Under the pieces are notes generated by a model. The model worked only from the letters and a program-made list of their open reading frames with translations. It searched no databases and was not told the DNA's origin. Positions 17,244 to 27,174 of a stretch of 64,000 nucleotides of DNA are shown piece after piece (within the stretch, counting starts at the first letter, position 1; every line of letters starts with the position of its first letter). The DNA comes from Streptomyces rimosus (lineage in GTDB: Bacteria; Actinomycetota; Actinomycetes; Streptomycetales; Streptomycetaceae), in assembly GCF_008704655.1 (NCBI RefSeq), contig NZ_CP023688.1, positions 9,179,001 through 9,243,000 of the forward strand, given 5' to 3'. The translations under genes were made by a program, and so were the position numbers.

Positions 17244-17828
17244 TCAGCAGGGGTCATGGCAGCCCCTCAGCCGGTACGCGGCCCGATCGCGCCAGCGCGC
17301 TCCGTCCCAGATGATGAGGTTGACCGCCTGGACGCGACAGCTCAGCGGCAGCCGGGGCTCCAGTTCGGCCTGCAGTGCGTCGTATGCGGCGTCCTGGGTG
17401 GCAGGACCTTCGCTGTTCGCGACCGTCAGGTGCGGGGCGAGTCCGGCGCCGAATATCCCCCGATAAGGGACCGCCTCCGGCCACCGCCGGGTCAGATCTT
17501 TGGTCAGTGCGGTCACGGGGTCGTGCGGCCACGGATCGAGGTAGAGCACGCCGGGATAGCGACGGAAGCTGTCGAAGGTGAGCGTGAAAGCGTCATGCCC
17601 GGCGAAGAGAGTGGTCAATTCGCGGTCGGTGGCGGCATCGATCCGACTTTCGTACACGAACGGGTACAGCACGATCACGTGGGCAGGGAATCCGGCCCGG
17701 ACCAGCGGATCGGCTTCGGGGACCTTGATGGTGAATGCGGTGTCACCTGGTAGGTCCGGCCATCCTGAGGGCGCGTTCTTGCCCTCGCCCGCGCCTTCGT
17801 GTGCTTCGTCCGCGTACATCTGCGCCAT
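17244..17828 (-). CDS. 2H phosphoesterase / 2'-5' RNA ligase-like protein
   Basis: A 194-residue protein of the LigT/2H superfamily. The second motif is canonical (PHLTVAN, residues about 140-146). The first is HVIVLYPF (about residue 49), where the usual Thr/Ser after the His is Val, so the two-His active site may be impaired. The family acts on 2'-5' or cyclic phosphodiester RNA ends. The start is the first ATG that keeps the family alignment; ribosome-site evidence is weak. It is divergent from the HIT gene with 43 bp between the starts. Confidence 0.72.
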   Translation of the reverse strand: MAQMYADEAHEGAGEGKNAPSGWPDLPGDTAFTIKVPEADPLVRAGFPAHVIVLYPFVYESRIDAATDRELTTLFAGHDAFTLTFDSFRRYPGVLYLDPWPHDPVTALTKDLTRRWPEAVPYRGIFGAGLAPHLTVANSEGPATQDAAYDALQAELEPRLPLSCRVQAVNLIIWDGARWRDRAAYRLRGCHDPC

Positions 17829-17871
17829 GATCGCATCGGCGGGTGTTTCTCGTGGCCTTAGGGGGCGTGCC

Positions 17872-18309
17872 GTGACGGACAATGGATGCGTCTTTTGTGC
17901 GATCGTGAACGGTCGGGCTGACGCCAGTGTCGTCCATGAAGACGATTCGGTGATCGCCTTCATGGATCTCCAGCCCGTGACTCCCGGCCATGTGCTGGTC
18001 ATCCCCAAGGCGCACGCGGTGGGCCTGGAGGACCTTCAGGAGGGTGTCGGCGTCGCGGTCTGGAAGGTGGCGCATCAACTCGGCCGCGCACTGCGCCGGT
18101 CAGGTCTGCGATGTGAAGGCGTCAACTTGTTTCTTGCGGATGGTGAAGCGGCCTTTCAGGAGGTTTTCCACGTCCATCTGCATGTTTTTCCCCGCTTTGC
18201 GGGCGACCCGTTCCGTATGGAGGCTGATTGGCGCGTGCAGGAGCGGGCGCAGCTCGACAGGGCGGCTGCCGCTGTCCGCGGTGGCCTCGCGGCGCTCGAC
18301 GCTGGATGA
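17872..18309 (+). CDS. HIT-family nucleotide hydrolase
   Basis: A 145-residue histidine triad protein. The GTG at 17872 follows AGGGGG by about 6 nt. CVFCAIV at the N terminus and the HxHxHxx motif in EVFHVHLHVFPR (residues about 98-109) are intact. Such enzymes hydrolyse nucleoside phosphoramidates or dinucleoside polyphosphates in the cytoplasm. It may form a small nucleotide/RNA-processing pair with the divergent 2H gene. Confidence 0.9.
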   Translation: MTDNGCVFCAIVNGRADASVVHEDDSVIAFMDLQPVTPGHVLVIPKAHAVGLEDLQEGVGVAVWKVAHQLGRALRRSGLRCEGVNLFLADGEAAFQEVFHVHLHVFPRFAGDPFRMEADWRVQERAQLDRAAAAVRGGLAALDAG

Positions 18310-18418
18310 GGCGAGGGGCGTTGGGTGTTGGGCTTTACGGGCGTGCGCTTGTCAGCAGCCCCCGGCGGTGTGCCCTCGATGGCCTGTTCCGGTGGTCGGC
18401 AACCGTAGAATCCGATCA

Positions 18419-18673
18419 ATGGGAATAGTTTTTGCGATTCTGTATGTGCTGATCGGGGTGCTCGTGCTGTTCGACATCGGCGGGTTCATCACCCGGCGAT
18501 GTGAACGGGTACAGAGCAAGGCGGCCGAGCGTCACCGCGAGATGATGGCGCGCTACGGCCACTTGCAGGCGACTTACGTGGCGGGTCCGCTCGCCCAGCC
18601 AGCCGTTCTCCGTGCATTGGGGCTTCCTCTGATCGCCCTGGGCGGGCTGCTCCTGTTGTTGCACTTGGGCTGA
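18419..18673 (+). CDS. Small membrane protein, probably leaderless
   Basis: An 84-residue protein with two predicted transmembrane helices (VFAILYVLIGVLVLFDI at the N terminus and LGLPLIALGGLLLLLHL at the C terminus) around a charged loop. TAGAAT (18406-18411) ends 7 nt before the ATG and no ribosome site is present, so it is probably leaderless. The function is unknown. Codon usage is consistent with the organism. Confidence 0.55.
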   Translation: MGIVFAILYVLIGVLVLFDIGGFITRRCERVQSKAAERHREMMARYGHLQATYVAGPLAQPAVLRALGLPLIALGGLLLLLHLG

Positions 18674-18876
18674 CGTACGACGGGCGGGCGCTGTCGGCAC
18701 GTCGGCCTCCGCCTCCCGGAATCACCGCCGCTGCGCAGCTCAGCGGCCTCTTCGCGGCATTGGCGAGATCCCGTTGACAAGTGTCACTTCAGCCACTGGG
18801 AGGCGCGGTCGGCAGCCGGTTACGTTCGGGGCGTACCCGGCGCAGACCGGACTTCTCCCTAGCGAAGGACCGCTCC

Positions 18877-19566
18877 ATGCATGCCCAATTCGTCTTGTTC
18901 GACGGCTTCGATCCGCTCGATGTCGTCGCCCCCTACGAGGTGCTGAGCGCCGGCGGCGCGGCCTCCGCGGGCGCGGTGAGCGTGGAGCTGGTCTCCGCCG
19001 AGGGGCCGCGCGAGGTGGTCAGCGGTACCGGTGGGCTGGCGCTCCGCGCCACGGCCGCCCTCGACCCCGGGCGCCCCGGCCTGATCGTGATCCCCGGCGC
19101 GGCGGGCCGCATCGGAGATCCCGGCGAGACCCCTGACCACGACGCGGGGGCCGGGCAGACGCCGCAGGGCGACACCATCCCCGTACTGCTGGGCCGCACC
19201 CTGACCACCGAACTGCCCGCACTGCTGCGGGCCGCGATGGAGAACCCCGACGTGACGGTCAGCGCCGTGTGCGGGGGCTCACTCGTCCTGGCCATGGCCG
19301 GTCTGCTGGAGGGGCGCTGTGCCACCACCCACCACATGGGCCTGGACATGCTCGACGCCACCGGCGCCCACGCGGTGAGCGCCCGTGTCGTCGACGACGG
19401 CGACCTCGTTACCGGCGCCGGCGTCACCTCCGGACTCGACCTGGGCCTGTACCTGCTGGAGCGGGAGGCGGGCCCCCGTATTGCCCACGCCGTGGAAGAG
19501 CTCTTCGCCCATGAGCGCCGCGGCACCGTCTGGCGGAACGAGGGGCCGGAACCCGCTGGGTTTTGA
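18877..19566 (+). CDS. DJ-1/PfpI-family protein (glutamine-amidotransferase-like)
   Basis: A 229-residue protein with the DJ-1/PfpI signature. The Cys nucleophile lies in SAVCGGSLVLAMAG (about residue 131), with FVLFDGFDPLDVVAPYEVL at the N terminus. Such proteins act as glyoxalases, deglycases, chaperones or regulator partners; the substrate is unknown. GAAGGA lies about 10 nt before the ATG. A small lipocalin-like gene follows 67 bp downstream in the same direction. Confidence 0.88.
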   Translation: MHAQFVLFDGFDPLDVVAPYEVLSAGGAASAGAVSVELVSAEGPREVVSGTGGLALRATAALDPGRPGLIVIPGAAGRIGDPGETPDHDAGAGQTPQGDTIPVLLGRTLTTELPALLRAAMENPDVTVSAVCGGSLVLAMAGLLEGRCATTHHMGLDMLDATGAHAVSARVVDDGDLVTGAGVTSGLDLGLYLLEREAGPRIAHAVEELFAHERRGTVWRNEGPEPAGF

Positions 19567-19633
19567 CCCGCGCCTTTCTCTTTCCTCGCTTTGCCCTCTT
19601 ACACCACTCAACACCGTCAGGAAGAGCAGCACC

Positions 19634-19954
19634 ATGTCCATTGAAGGAACCTGGGATCTGTCCATGTCCACACCGATCGGCAAAATCAAGGCTGTAGCGG
19701 AATTCCGGCGCGAGGATGGTGTTCTCGTCGGGACCGCGCACGGAACGGGAGAGGAAGTACCGTTCAGTGAAGTCGTCCTCGACGGCGACCGGCTCACGTG
19801 GAAGCAGTCCATCACCAAGCCCATGCGGCTGAACCTGGCCTTCGCCGTGACGGTCGACGGCGACACCCTGACGGGAACCTCCAAGGCGGGACGCCTCCCG
19901 GCCTCGAAGGTCACCGGCGAGCGCCGCGCCGTTCCGGCGAGTACGGAGAACTGA
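19634..19954 (+). CDS. Small beta-rich protein of unknown function
   Basis: A 106-residue protein without a signal peptide, built of alternating beta-strand-like segments (EGTWDLSMSTPIGK, TLTGTSKAGRLPAS). It starts at an ATG after GGAAGAG. It resembles short lipocalin-like or fatty-acid-binding-like folds, but no family is assigned with certainty. It is probably co-transcribed with the DJ-1-like gene. Confidence 0.65.
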   Translation: MSIEGTWDLSMSTPIGKIKAVAEFRREDGVLVGTAHGTGEEVPFSEVVLDGDRLTWKQSITKPMRLNLAFAVTVDGDTLTGTSKAGRLPASKVTGERRAVPASTEN

Positions 19955-20124
19955 GAGCAGGGCAGTGGCCGTTGTCGCGTACGGCAGCGGCCCGGCCACA
20001 TCTCAGCCACCGCCCGGCCCGCCGATGTTCACGCGTGACGCCACAACGCCCCTCTCGGCCCTCTGGTCCAACCGAGTGACCGCGAGCACCACGGCACACC
20101 GACGTCCCGAAGGGCCACTTCCGT

Positions 20125-20982
20125 ATGCGCACCCACCGCACCGTCGCTGCTACCGCCTCCCTCGCCCTCACTCTCGTCCTCGGCCCGTCCGTCCTTACGG
20201 CACCGGCCGCCCAGGCAGCCTCACAGGCCACCAGGGCCACGGTCATCCACCAGAACGGCACCGTACTCTCGTACAAGGCCGCTCCCGGCCAGCACAACAA
20301 GTTGACGGTCGACGAGGAGATCGAGCACCGCGGCGAGTTCGAGTCGTACTACGTCCTTACCTTCCACGACCGGTACGACATCGCCATCGACGCGAGCGCG
20401 GCCGACGCGGACGAGTGCGCGTATCCCACGCAGGGGGACCGCACCGCCGTACGCTGCGCGGTCAAGATCCCGGAGAACTCCGACGACTCGGACACCTACG
20501 GCATCGACCTCGACGACCAGGACGACACCGTGACGCTCGAACCGGACAGCAGCGCCTGGGCCCGGGTCCACGGAGGCAAGGGCAACGACGTGCTCAACGG
20601 GTCTCCGGGCGCCATGCTGCACGGGGACGACGGCGACGACCGCATCGACGGCGGCAGTGGACCGTTCGGCTTCGGCTCCTACGGCGGCCCGGGGAACGAC
20701 ACCCTCACCCACTGCGGGCAGGACTGCTACGGCGGCGCCGGGAACGACTCCCTGACCGGCACGGACGAGGGGAACACCCTGCACGGCGACGACGGCAACG
20801 ACGTCCTGCACGGCAGGGGCGGCGCCGACGTCCTCTACGGCGGCAAGGGCAACGACCGCCTGTACGGCGAGGCCGGTGACGACACGCTCTGGGGCAACAG
20901 CGGTGACGACGTCCTGTGGGGCGGCCCGGGTACGGACAAGCTCTCCGGGGGCCCCGGACGCAATGAGGTGCATCAGGACTGA
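20125..20982 (+). CDS. Secreted RTX-type calcium-binding repeat protein
   Basis: A 285-residue exported protein. The signal peptide covers about 1-32 (cut AQA-AS). An acidic middle follows, then six or more nonapeptide RTX repeats of the GGxGxDxLx type from about residue 150 (GGKGNDVLNG, GGAGNDSLTG, GRGGADVLYG, GEAGDDTLWG). These form Ca-binding beta-rolls. No catalytic domain is seen, so a structural, adhesive or Ca-dependent role is inferred. Confidence 0.85.
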   Translation: MRTHRTVAATASLALTLVLGPSVLTAPAAQAASQATRATVIHQNGTVLSYKAAPGQHNKLTVDEEIEHRGEFESYYVLTFHDRYDIAIDASAADADECAYPTQGDRTAVRCAVKIPENSDDSDTYGIDLDDQDDTVTLEPDSSAWARVHGGKGNDVLNGSPGAMLHGDDGDDRIDGGSGPFGFGSYGGPGNDTLTHCGQDCYGGAGNDSLTGTDEGNTLHGDDGNDVLHGRGGADVLYGGKGNDRLYGEAGDDTLWGNSGDDVLWGGPGTDKLSGGPGRNEVHQD

Positions 20983-21073
20983 GCGTGGAGCCGGGCCGGG
21001 TCGGTACGAAGCTGGGACTGAGCCCTGGCCTCGGGCCGACCCGGTCGCCATTCAGTCGCCGGTCCTTGCCGGC

Positions 21074-21607
21074 TTACCCGCCGTCCCCGGCAGGCCGCGA
21101 CGGTGTTGTGGAGGCGGCGGATACGCGGGTGAGATGGAAGTAGAAATCCGCCGGAGCGCCCTTCTTGGCCACCACGCCCAGCAGCACATCGTCGGTGAGC
21201 CGACGGAAGTGGTCGATGACGGGCAACTGGTCATAGACCATCGCCGTGGACTGTTTACCGCGGTAGACGACCTCGTGCAGCGTCGCGAGGCCCATCTCCT
21301 CGTACGAGTACACGGCCCCGCTCTCGTCGCGGCACAACAGCGGCTCCACGTGATCGGCGTCGATGAACCGCTTGCCGTACCACCGCATCTTCGCCAGCAG
21401 CACGGCGTTCTCGCTGGTCCGCTCGAAGCCGCCGCCCTGCCAGGTGCCGGTGAGGACGCCGAGGTCGACCGGTTCGAGGCGGTCGAAGAGTTCCGCCAGT
21501 TTCGCGTTGGCGTACTCGCCGCCGGACGCGATGGTGTCCAGTATTTCCCGTATCTCTTGAGTTTCCTGTGTGCCCTGCAATGCGTGTGCCTCCTGCTCGG
21601 TACTCAT
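21074..21607 (-). CDS. GXWXG / DUF4334-domain protein
   Basis: A 177-residue cytoplasmic protein. The GXWXG motif is LTGTWQGGGF at about residue 52, followed by the DUF4334 half (MGLATLHEVVYRGKQSTAMVYDQLPVIDHFR). The ATG at 21607 follows GGGAGGT by 8 nt; the longer upstream ORF is not supported. The family has no settled function, though a fatty-acid-binding-like fold is likely. It is divergent from argG. Confidence 0.8.
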   Translation of the reverse strand: MSTEQEAHALQGTQETQEIREILDTIASGGEYANAKLAELFDRLEPVDLGVLTGTWQGGGFERTSENAVLLAKMRWYGKRFIDADHVEPLLCRDESGAVYSYEEMGLATLHEVVYRGKQSTAMVYDQLPVIDHFRRLTDDVLLGVVAKKGAPADFYFHLTRVSAASTTPSRPAGDGG

Positions 21608-21712
21608 GGACGGGGACCTCCCTCGGATCGGACGGACAGGATGCCCCATGCCGCCGCCGAGCTCCTGCCGCCCCGACCACCCGGGCATCCGAACCTCACC
21701 CCCCACCCCTCG

Positions 21713-23193
<1,481 letters not shown>

Positions 23194-23372
23194 TTGGTGC
23201 GTGGTTGACGGCTGTGGGGCGGTGGCCATCGGCGGCCGGCTCCGGCATTCGGTCGATGGGGACTCGTACCACTGGGGGAGGGGCGCGTCGCTCGGCGAGG
23301 CGGCGGCGCCCCGGCCTCGTACGACCGGCAGCCTCATAAGGCCGACAGCCTCGTAAAACCGGCGGTGCACGC

Positions 23373-23402
23373 GGCGCCCGGCCCGAAACCGGGCCGGGCG
23401 CC
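23373..23402. terminator. Bidirectional terminator between argG and the PhzF-like gene
   Basis: A perfect 12-bp stem, GGCGCCCGGCCC (23373-23384) with GGGCCGGGCGCC (23391-23402), and a 6-nt loop GAAACC. It lies in the convergent intergenic region. Confidence 0.75.
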
Positions 23403-23431
23403 GTGCCGTCGACCCGACCGGTACGCGCGTC

Positions 23432-24154
23432 TCAGCCCCGGCCGTAGGCCCGGTCCACCGCGGCGGTCACCTCCTCGGCGGGCGTTCGTACCGCGCACCG
23501 GCCGCCGAGTTCGACCAGGCCGTCACCGGCGGGGGAGGTGTGTATGACCGAGCCCCGCCCGTGCAGGACCCGCAGCGGGCGCCCGTGCTGCAGGGTGAGC
23601 AGCATCGACGCGCTGCCGCAGGCTTCGTCCTCGCCCTTTCCGATCCGCGGGGCCCACAGCCGCGCGCGGACCTCACCGGCGGCCTCGTCCGTCCAGGCCC
23701 AGACCTGAGTGAAATCCTCCCCGTCCGGCAGCCCGGTCAGCGCGTCGATCTCCGCGGCGGACGCCATCTGCAGATGGCGCCACGGCTTGGACCAGGTGGC
23801 GGGCGCGGTCAGCCGGCAGATTCCCTCCGCGTCGCGCCGGCAGGCGACCGGTCCGGCCTCCGGGACGATCTCCTCGACGGTGTGCCCCAGGTGGTGGAGG
23901 ACTTCGAGCGTGCCGAGTACGGGGTGGCCGCCGAACCGGATCGGCAGGCCGTACGAGCCGTGGATGGCGATCGACGTACGCCGCGCGGGCGGGGAGCGGA
24001 CGAAGGCGACCGCGGGGATACCGAGCCGGTCGGCCAGCTCCTGCCGCCGGTCCTGGGGGAGACCGCCGCCGTCCGGCTCGATCACCACGAGTACGGGATT
24101 CCCGAACTCCCCGTTGTCGTCGACGAAAGCGTGGGCAAGCAGGCAGTCCACCAT
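23432..24154 (-). CDS. PhzF-like protein (short form)
   Basis: A 240-residue protein of the PhzF/DapF fold. AFVDDNGEFGNPVLVV at the N terminus matches the conserved GNPV segment. GKGEDEACGSASMLL replaces the usual DPATGSA motif. It is some 40-50 residues shorter than typical PhzF enzymes. The ATG at 24154 follows AAGGAG by 6 nt; the longer upstream ORF has no support. The substrate is unknown. It is the second PhzF-type gene in the window, after the one at 5989, and the two differ strongly in sequence. Confidence 0.78.
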   Translation of the reverse strand: MVDCLLAHAFVDDNGEFGNPVLVVIEPDGGGLPQDRRQELADRLGIPAVAFVRSPPARRTSIAIHGSYGLPIRFGGHPVLGTLEVLHHLGHTVEEIVPEAGPVACRRDAEGICRLTAPATWSKPWRHLQMASAAEIDALTGLPDGEDFTQVWAWTDEAAGEVRARLWAPRIGKGEDEACGSASMLLTLQHGRPLRVLHGRGSVIHTSPAGDGLVELGGRCAVRTPAEEVTAAVDRAYGRG

Positions 24155-24269
24155 GGCCGGCTCCTTGTGCGTCGGTGAGGTCGTGCAGTTCTGTTGATGA
24201 GATCGCGCGCGTCCCGGGTGATCATGCCGTATCGCCGGTTCGGCAGCGCGGGCTTCGGGAGGGGGCGGA

Positions 24270-24845
24270 ATGGTGACGCTGGTGTTATCGGTGCTGGCTG
24301 TTGCGGCGGTGGCCGTGGTGGTCGTGGGGCTGGTGCGTGCGGGGCAGCGTGAGGCGCGTGCCGAGCGGATACGACGGCAGGAGGAGGAACGCCGGGAGGC
24401 ACGCCGGTCGTTGGAGGCGGTGTGGAAGATGAACGGCCGGCAGTTCGAGGAGCACGTCGCGGAGCTGTGCCGCAGGGACGGCTGCACGCAGGTGCGGCAG
24501 GTCGGCGGCGCCGGTGACCTGGGTGCGGATGTCATCGGCTACCTGCCCGACGGCCGAAAACTCGTCATCCAGTGCAAGCGTTACGCCAAGCACCGCTCGG
24601 TCGGCAGCCGCGACTTGCAGACTTTCAATGGTACCGCCCGCGACGAACACGGAGCCGATATCCCCGTCTTCGTCGCCTCCTGCGTCTTCACTCAACAAGC
24701 GCGCGCCTTCGCTGCCAGGCGCCAACTGGTGCTCATCGACGTCAATCTGCTCGGTTTTTGGAACGGCGGCACGCCCCTGACCGCCTTCTTGAACCTCGAC
24801 ATCGGACGGTCGGGGAACCACCGCAAGATCGCTCCCGACGACTGA
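24270..24845 (+). CDS. Membrane-anchored Mrr-type restriction endonuclease-like protein
   Basis: A 191-residue protein. One N-terminal transmembrane helix (VTLVLSVLAVAAVAVVVVG, residues 2-20) is followed by a charged coiled-coil stretch to residue 50 and then an Mrr/endonuclease-like domain. The PD-(D/E)xK core is visible: GDLGADVIGY gives the Asp and VIQCKRY gives the Gln-x-Lys (residues about 88-106). GGAGG precedes the ATG. Such topology places a nuclease domain at the membrane, possibly for defence or DNA uptake control. That role is an inference. Confidence 0.82.
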   Translation: MVTLVLSVLAVAAVAVVVVGLVRAGQREARAERIRRQEEERREARRSLEAVWKMNGRQFEEHVAELCRRDGCTQVRQVGGAGDLGADVIGYLPDGRKLVIQCKRYAKHRSVGSRDLQTFNGTARDEHGADIPVFVASCVFTQQARAFAARRQLVLIDVNLLGFWNGGTPLTAFLNLDIGRSGNHRKIAPDD

Positions 24846-24905
24846 ACTGCGTCCGGGAGGGCGGCCGCCCCTGTCCGGCCCCCCGGTCGGTACGAGCGAA
24901 CGCGC

Positions 24906-25382
24906 TCAGCCCGTCATGTCGTACTCATCGACGTCCAGGACGGCCCCGGTGACGGCGAGGAACTCCAGCACCTTCCGGTCCAACGACCACCCGAGGAGGT
25001 TGGGCTTCTCCGTACCTGATTGCTCGTCATCGCCGTTGTCGCCGTCATCGCCGGGCTCATGGGCATCCCTGAAATAGCGCACCACCTCCAACACCGCGGT
25101 GCCCTCCGCCCCGGGCTCGTCAGCCAGCTGTTTCACGAGCCCGGCAATGCGATCCGTATGTGGTCGAAGCCGGTCCAGAACATGGGCGATCTGCTCATCG
25201 ACCCTCAAGCCCGGCTCCCGGCACACGATCTTCCATCTGTGGCACACAGGTATGGCAGGTTGGCTGCTGCGGCTGCCGCGAACCGAGGTCTCGTCGGGCT
25301 GGACGCCCAGGAGCACCGTCATCTCCCGCGCGGTCATGCGCTCACTGGACAGAGCGAAGTAAACGTACTGTTCAAGAAGCAT
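24906..25382 (-). CDS. DUF4279-domain protein
   Basis: A 158-residue soluble protein with the DUF4279 pattern: YVYFALSSERMTAREMTVLLG at the N terminus, a Trp/Cys region around VCHRWKIVC, and a C-terminal GWSLDRKVLEFLAVTGA. DUF4279 proteins are often found beside toxins or as immunity proteins in polymorphic toxin systems. Here it is convergent with the Mrr-like gene, and a specific partner is not evident. The ribosome site is weak. Confidence 0.75.
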   Translation of the reverse strand: MLLEQYVYFALSSERMTAREMTVLLGVQPDETSVRGSRSSQPAIPVCHRWKIVCREPGLRVDEQIAHVLDRLRPHTDRIAGLVKQLADEPGAEGTAVLEVVRYFRDAHEPGDDGDNGDDEQSGTEKPNLLGWSLDRKVLEFLAVTGAVLDVDEYDMTG

Positions 25383-25603
25383 TTTCGGGAGCCTACCTTT
25401 GTACGACTCCGGCCTGAAGGAATTCCGATAGGAGTTCTACAGGAGCGGCTGACGGGCTTCCGGGGCGGAGGTATCTTCACCGCTTTGGCGAATCCGGTAG
25501 TGCGGCTCTCCAGAATTGAGGCATGGTCGTCTCGGCGCCTTGTGCGCGAGGGTCTGGCGCACGGGCGCGTTCGGGCGTGGTCGGAACGGCGGGAAGGTTG
25601 CCC

Positions 25604-26209
25604 ATGGGCGAGCGGGAGACGTGGACGACGGAGGAGTTCGGGACCTCGCACGAAGGCGCGGTCGGTGTGCTCCTGGCCGACGGGACCGTACCGGGCCCGG
25701 TCTACTTCGACAGCGGTTCCGGTGCGGGCGGGCCGAGCGTTTCGCAATGGAATGTCTATGACGGCCGCTTCACGCGCGTCCCACGGGCGGCCGCGCTGCG
25801 CGCGGTGTGTTCCTGCGGCTGGACCGGTGAAGAACACGCGCTGGACTGGGACGAGATCGGCGAACAGAAGCTGGCCGAGGCGGGCGCGGGCGCGGCGGAC
25901 GCCTGCATGGAGGACTGGGACGGCCACACCGAAGAGGTGGAATGGTCGGCCATCCTGCTTCCGGAGACGGTCACCACTTTGCTGACCCAACTGGGGGAGG
26001 AGATCGAGCAGCTGGCGAAAACCTCGCCGCTGGCGGCTCTGCGGGCAGCGCGCCTGTTGGAGGTGACCGCCGTACAGGCCGGGTACTGGCCGGCCCACGA
26101 TGCCAGGCGGGACACGAGCCCCGAGCAGGCCGCCGCGGCACTGGGGCTGAATAAGGACGAGGCCCGGAGGCTGATGGCCCGCTTCGGCCGCTGGAGCCCG
26201 TATCGCTGA
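25604..26209 (+). CDS. Hypothetical protein
   Basis: A 201-residue soluble protein I do not recognise. The ATG at 25604 follows GGGAAGG. A small Cys pair (CSCGWTGEE, about residue 74) could bind a metal. The C-terminal part (LAALRAARLLEVTAVQAGYW) looks like a helical bundle followed by ARRLMARFGRW, which could be HTH-like. No neighbour gives a clue to function. Confidence 0.6.
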   Translation: MGERETWTTEEFGTSHEGAVGVLLADGTVPGPVYFDSGSGAGGPSVSQWNVYDGRFTRVPRAAALRAVCSCGWTGEEHALDWDEIGEQKLAEAGAGAADACMEDWDGHTEEVEWSAILLPETVTTLLTQLGEEIEQLAKTSPLAALRAARLLEVTAVQAGYWPAHDARRDTSPEQAAAALGLNKDEARRLMARFGRWSPYR

Positions 26210-26369
26210 GCCATTGCTTGTGGTGTCGGTGGTGGAGGTGCGGGGCTGAGCTGAGCGGGTTGCGGTCCCTGGGGGCCTAGCGAAGAGGTACCTCCCTATA
26301 CGGGCTCCACCGGGCGCACCCATGCCGCCCGCCCGCGCCCCGTGCCCGCTTGGTCCTCGCCCACCCGAA

Positions 26370-27116
26370 CTAGCCGTCGGCCCCGTAGCCCCGAAGCAGC
26401 CCGCCCAAGATGTCCGTCAGCCGGGGGGCCACGTCGACGACGGCGTGGGCGAGGTGCGGGTCCGACTCGTACAGGCGGCGGAGTTCGGTGCCCGGGGCGG
26501 CCATTTGCCACAGTGCTCCGGCCATCGACGTAGCCGTGGCGACGACGTTGCCGGCCTGGGCGGGGCTCAGCGCGACCACTCGGCGCAGTGCGTCGCCCGC
26601 GGCCGTGACCTCGGCGATCGCGGTCAGTTTGAAGGCCCGTACGCTCTCCAGCGAGACGTTGCGCTCCAGGTTCATCGGCGTGTGCGCGAGCAGGTCGCAG
26701 AACAGGGGCCGCGCCACCAGCGACTCGGCCAGCAGGGCGGCGACCGCGTGCGGGCGCGACTCGTGGCCCACGCTGTTCATGGCATTCGCGGTGCTTGCGT
26801 CATTCGCGGCGTCGGCGGCGCTCGCCGCGTCCTCGCCGTCCGCGCCGGGCGTCGCGTCGGCGAGCTGCGTGCGTACCGCCTGCGACCACTCCACCCACCC
26901 GGCGGCAGCCAGGCGCAGGAAGATCTCTTCGCGGGTCTCGAAGTAGCGCAGCATCGCCGACTTGTGCATGCCGACCTCGGCGGCGATGTCGGTCAAGGTC
27001 ACCGATCGGATGCCGTTCGCGGTGGCCAGACGGGTTGCCGCGGCGAGGATCGTGGCCTCGCGGGCGCGTTTGGCCTCGGGGCTGCGGGCTCTCGTGGACT
27101 GACTGCGGCTGGCCAT
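26370..27116 (-). CDS. TetR-family transcriptional regulator
   Basis: A 248-residue TetR/AcrR-type repressor. The HTH is at residues about 20-70 (ATRLATANGIRSVTLTDIAAEVGMHKSAMLRYF). The ligand domain follows and contains an Ala/Asp-rich insert (about 90-115). It is divergent from the SDR gene. A palindromic operator sits within its own promoter, so it should repress itself and probably the SDR gene. It appears leaderless: TAGGAT ends 6 nt before the ATG. Confidence 0.88.
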   Translation of the reverse strand: MASRSQSTRARSPEAKRAREATILAAATRLATANGIRSVTLTDIAAEVGMHKSAMLRYFETREEIFLRLAAAGWVEWSQAVRTQLADATPGADGEDAASAADAANDASTANAMNSVGHESRPHAVAALLAESLVARPLFCDLLAHTPMNLERNVSLESVRAFKLTAIAEVTAAGDALRRVVALSPAQAGNVVATATSMAGALWQMAAPGTELRRLYESDPHLAHAVVDVAPRLTDILGGLLRGYGADG

Positions 27117-27122
27117 ACGGGC

Positions 27123-27167
27123 ATCCTAACGCAACCAGGTTGCACTATTAACGCAACCGTGTTTTGC
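27123..27167. promoter_or_regulatory. TetR operator and divergent promoter region
   Basis: A perfect palindrome, GCAACC-A-GGTTGC (27131-27143), lies in the 17-bp spacer between TTAATA (-35, 27146-27151 on the minus strand) and TAGGAT (-10, 27123-27128), which drive the TetR gene. A second related site, with half-sites GCAACC and TTTTGC, lies at 27153-27167 next to the SDR start. Binding would block both promoters. Confidence 0.75.
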
Positions 27168-27174
27168 TATCGCC

